In this document: positions 63,108 through 64,000 of the stretch, in pieces
Numbering within the stretch: position 1 is the stretch's first letter
Layout of the letters: every line of letters begins with the position of its first letter
NCBI RefSeq assembly: GCF_007559335.1
Contig: NZ_VMBG01000002.1
Coordinates: forward strand, 372,001 to 436,000
Direction of reading: 5' to 3'
Length of the DNA stretch: 64,000 bases
Source: Rariglobus hedericola
GTDB lineage: Bacteria > Verrucomicrobiota > Verrucomicrobiia > Opitutales > Opitutaceae
Translations under genes and position numbers: made by a program
Notes under the pieces: generated by a model
What the model saw: only the letters and a program-made list of their open reading frames with translations
The model's database searches: none
What the model was told of the DNA's origin: nothing

Positions 63108-64000
63108 TCAGGATTTCGACAGCGACACAGTCAGTGCGGCGCGCAGATCCTGAAGCAGGGCGGTGCGGTCGGGCGAGAAGAGGAAGAGATCGCTGCCGAG
63201 CTGGCGATAGGCGGAACGGAGGACGGCCTGCGAGGGCTTGCGCATCGCGAGGAGCTTGCGGACGTTGGCGGCCAGCGGAGGCGTGTTGTTCAAGTCCAGA
63301 TCGAGCTGCACCAGATTGCTGAGGGCGGCTTGATTCAGCGGATCGGCTTGGACGGCTTGATCGAGCACCTGGCGGGCTTGGGCCTTGGCGCCGACGGTCA
63401 GCAAGCGCTTCGAGACAGCGATGAGGTTGTCGGCGCGGACATTGTTTTGACCAAGGAAATTGTTGAGGAAAAGCTGGGCGGCTTCGGCGTCGCCCAAGCC
63501 ATAGTGGGCGATGGCCTGGAGGCCGTTGAAGACGGAATAGTAGCGTTTGTTCCAATCGGGGTTTTCGCTTTGGAGCAGACGGACCATCTCGATGGCGGCC
63601 TGGTATTTTTTGGCGACGATGTTGGCCTCGACCGTCATGAGGGCGGCGCCTTCCCAGTTCAGGTTTCGGGCCTTGGCGTGATCATAGATGCGGCGGGCGA
63701 GCACGGGGTCGCCGGAATTGGCGGCGAAGTCGGCCAGTGCGAGCAAGGCGTTGGGATCGGAGGAGAAGTCGTTAAAGATCTCCTCGACGTTGGATTTCAC
63801 GGAAGCCGCATCGCCCTCTTTTTGGTAGGCGTAGAGCTGGTCGATGCGGGCACGGGCGTTGCGGGGATTGGCGAGGGCGCGAACAAAACTCTCGCGACGC
63901 GCCTCATCGTCGCGACCCGCTTCGCGGAGGTAGGTCACGGTCTGGGTGTAGAGCTCTTCATCGTTGGGCATCTCCGAGGCGAGTGCACGCAAGCGGTCGA
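63108..64000 (-). CDS. TPR-rich protein, 5' end beyond the window
   Basis: The frame is open past base 64000, so the N-terminus is missing; ~297 residues are visible. Tandem helical repeats are seen throughout: TQTVTYLREAGRDDEARRES, ALLALADFAANSGDPVLARR, IAHYGLGDAEAAQLFLNNFL, KRLLTVGAKAQARQVLDQAV and LNQAALSNLVQLDLDLNNTP. TPRs of this spacing are common in PEP-CTERM/XrtA-type and O-GlcNAc-transferase-like proteins, but no catalytic part is visible. Function unknown; it converges on hisC. Confidence 0.75.
   Translation of the reverse strand, partial: DRLRALASEMPNDEELYTQTVTYLREAGRDDEARRESFVRALANPRNARARIDQLYAYQKEGDAASVKSNVEEIFNDFSSDPNALLALADFAANSGDPVLARRIYDHAKARNLNWEGAALMTVEANIVAKKYQAAIEMVRLLQSENPDWNKRYYSVFNGLQAIAHYGLGDAEAAQLFLNNFLGQNNVRADNLIAVSKRLLTVGAKAQARQVLDQAVQADPLNQAALSNLVQLDLDLNNTPPLAANVRKLLAMRKPSQAVLRSAYRQLGSDLFLFSPDRTALLQDLRAALTVSLSKS

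Overview
The window is about 64 kb of high-GC chromosomal DNA with some 57 protein-coding genes. I recognise no rRNA, tRNA, CRISPR array, insertion sequence or prophage. Several traits suggest a Verrucomicrobiota bacterium, most likely of the Opitutaceae: an SHD1-domain exported protein, a deoxyhypusine-synthase-like enzyme, response regulators ending in a Cys-pair cluster, many hybrid histidine kinases, and genes that often lack a clear Shine-Dalgarno. No ribosomal or other taxonomic marker lies in the window, so this placement is inference.

Layout. 1-9 kb: 3' part of a DHS-like gene, an SHD1 exported protein, a YyaL-type thioredoxin/glycosidase-fold protein, a hybrid histidine kinase, a response regulator overlapping slyX, and a LEA-2 lipoprotein. 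9-20 kb: EamA transporter, lysA between two less GC-rich genes of unknown function, gpsA coupled to a GH18 enzyme, an ActP-type symporter with its DUF485 partner, and small lipoprotein, TPR and GNAT genes. 19.6-24.6 kb: a clan GH-A-like glycosidase, then a copper cluster in which a multicopper oxidase fused to a CopB-like barrel is flanked by two related Cys-rich exported proteins, then a sugar isomerase-like protein. 24.7-27.8 kb: a second large hybrid kinase.

27.8-34.4 kb: six minus-strand genes that appear to form one envelope module: VWA protein, PspA/IM30-like protein, solute-binding-protein/OmpA fusion, membrane coiled-coil protein, DUF2007-like zinc-ribbon membrane protein and AAA+ ATPase. 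34.8-44.2 kb: a complete Wsp-type chemosensory operon (wspA-B-C-D-E-F order). The usual WspR diguanylate cyclase is replaced by a protein with a WspR-like receiver and linker followed by a histidine-kinase phosphorelay (HisKA-HATPase-REC-REC). These two regions are the strongest candidates for undescribed biology.

44.2-53.3 kb: a fused ATP-grasp/alpha-E protein facing a rhomboid protease across a perfect 14-bp-arm palindrome, a GT4 glycosyltransferase, two tandem PilT-family ATPases and a DEAD-box-type helicase whose motif II reads DEVD. 53.3-56.5 kb: an arsenic locus (aquaporin, then arsR-DUF6428-arsC-acr3 diverging from it) with a palindrome just before arsR. 56.5-64 kb: Tat-type aldo/keto reductase, MdaB-like oxidoreductase, AraC regulator, SulP transporter, HAD phosphatase, hisC and a TPR protein that runs off the end.

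Signal transduction is unusually dense: three hybrid kinases, a stand-alone response regulator and a chemosensory array. Several minus-strand intergenic hairpins begin with GTAG, like the REP elements mobilised by RAYT transposases; in some, the TAG is also the stop codon of the preceding gene.
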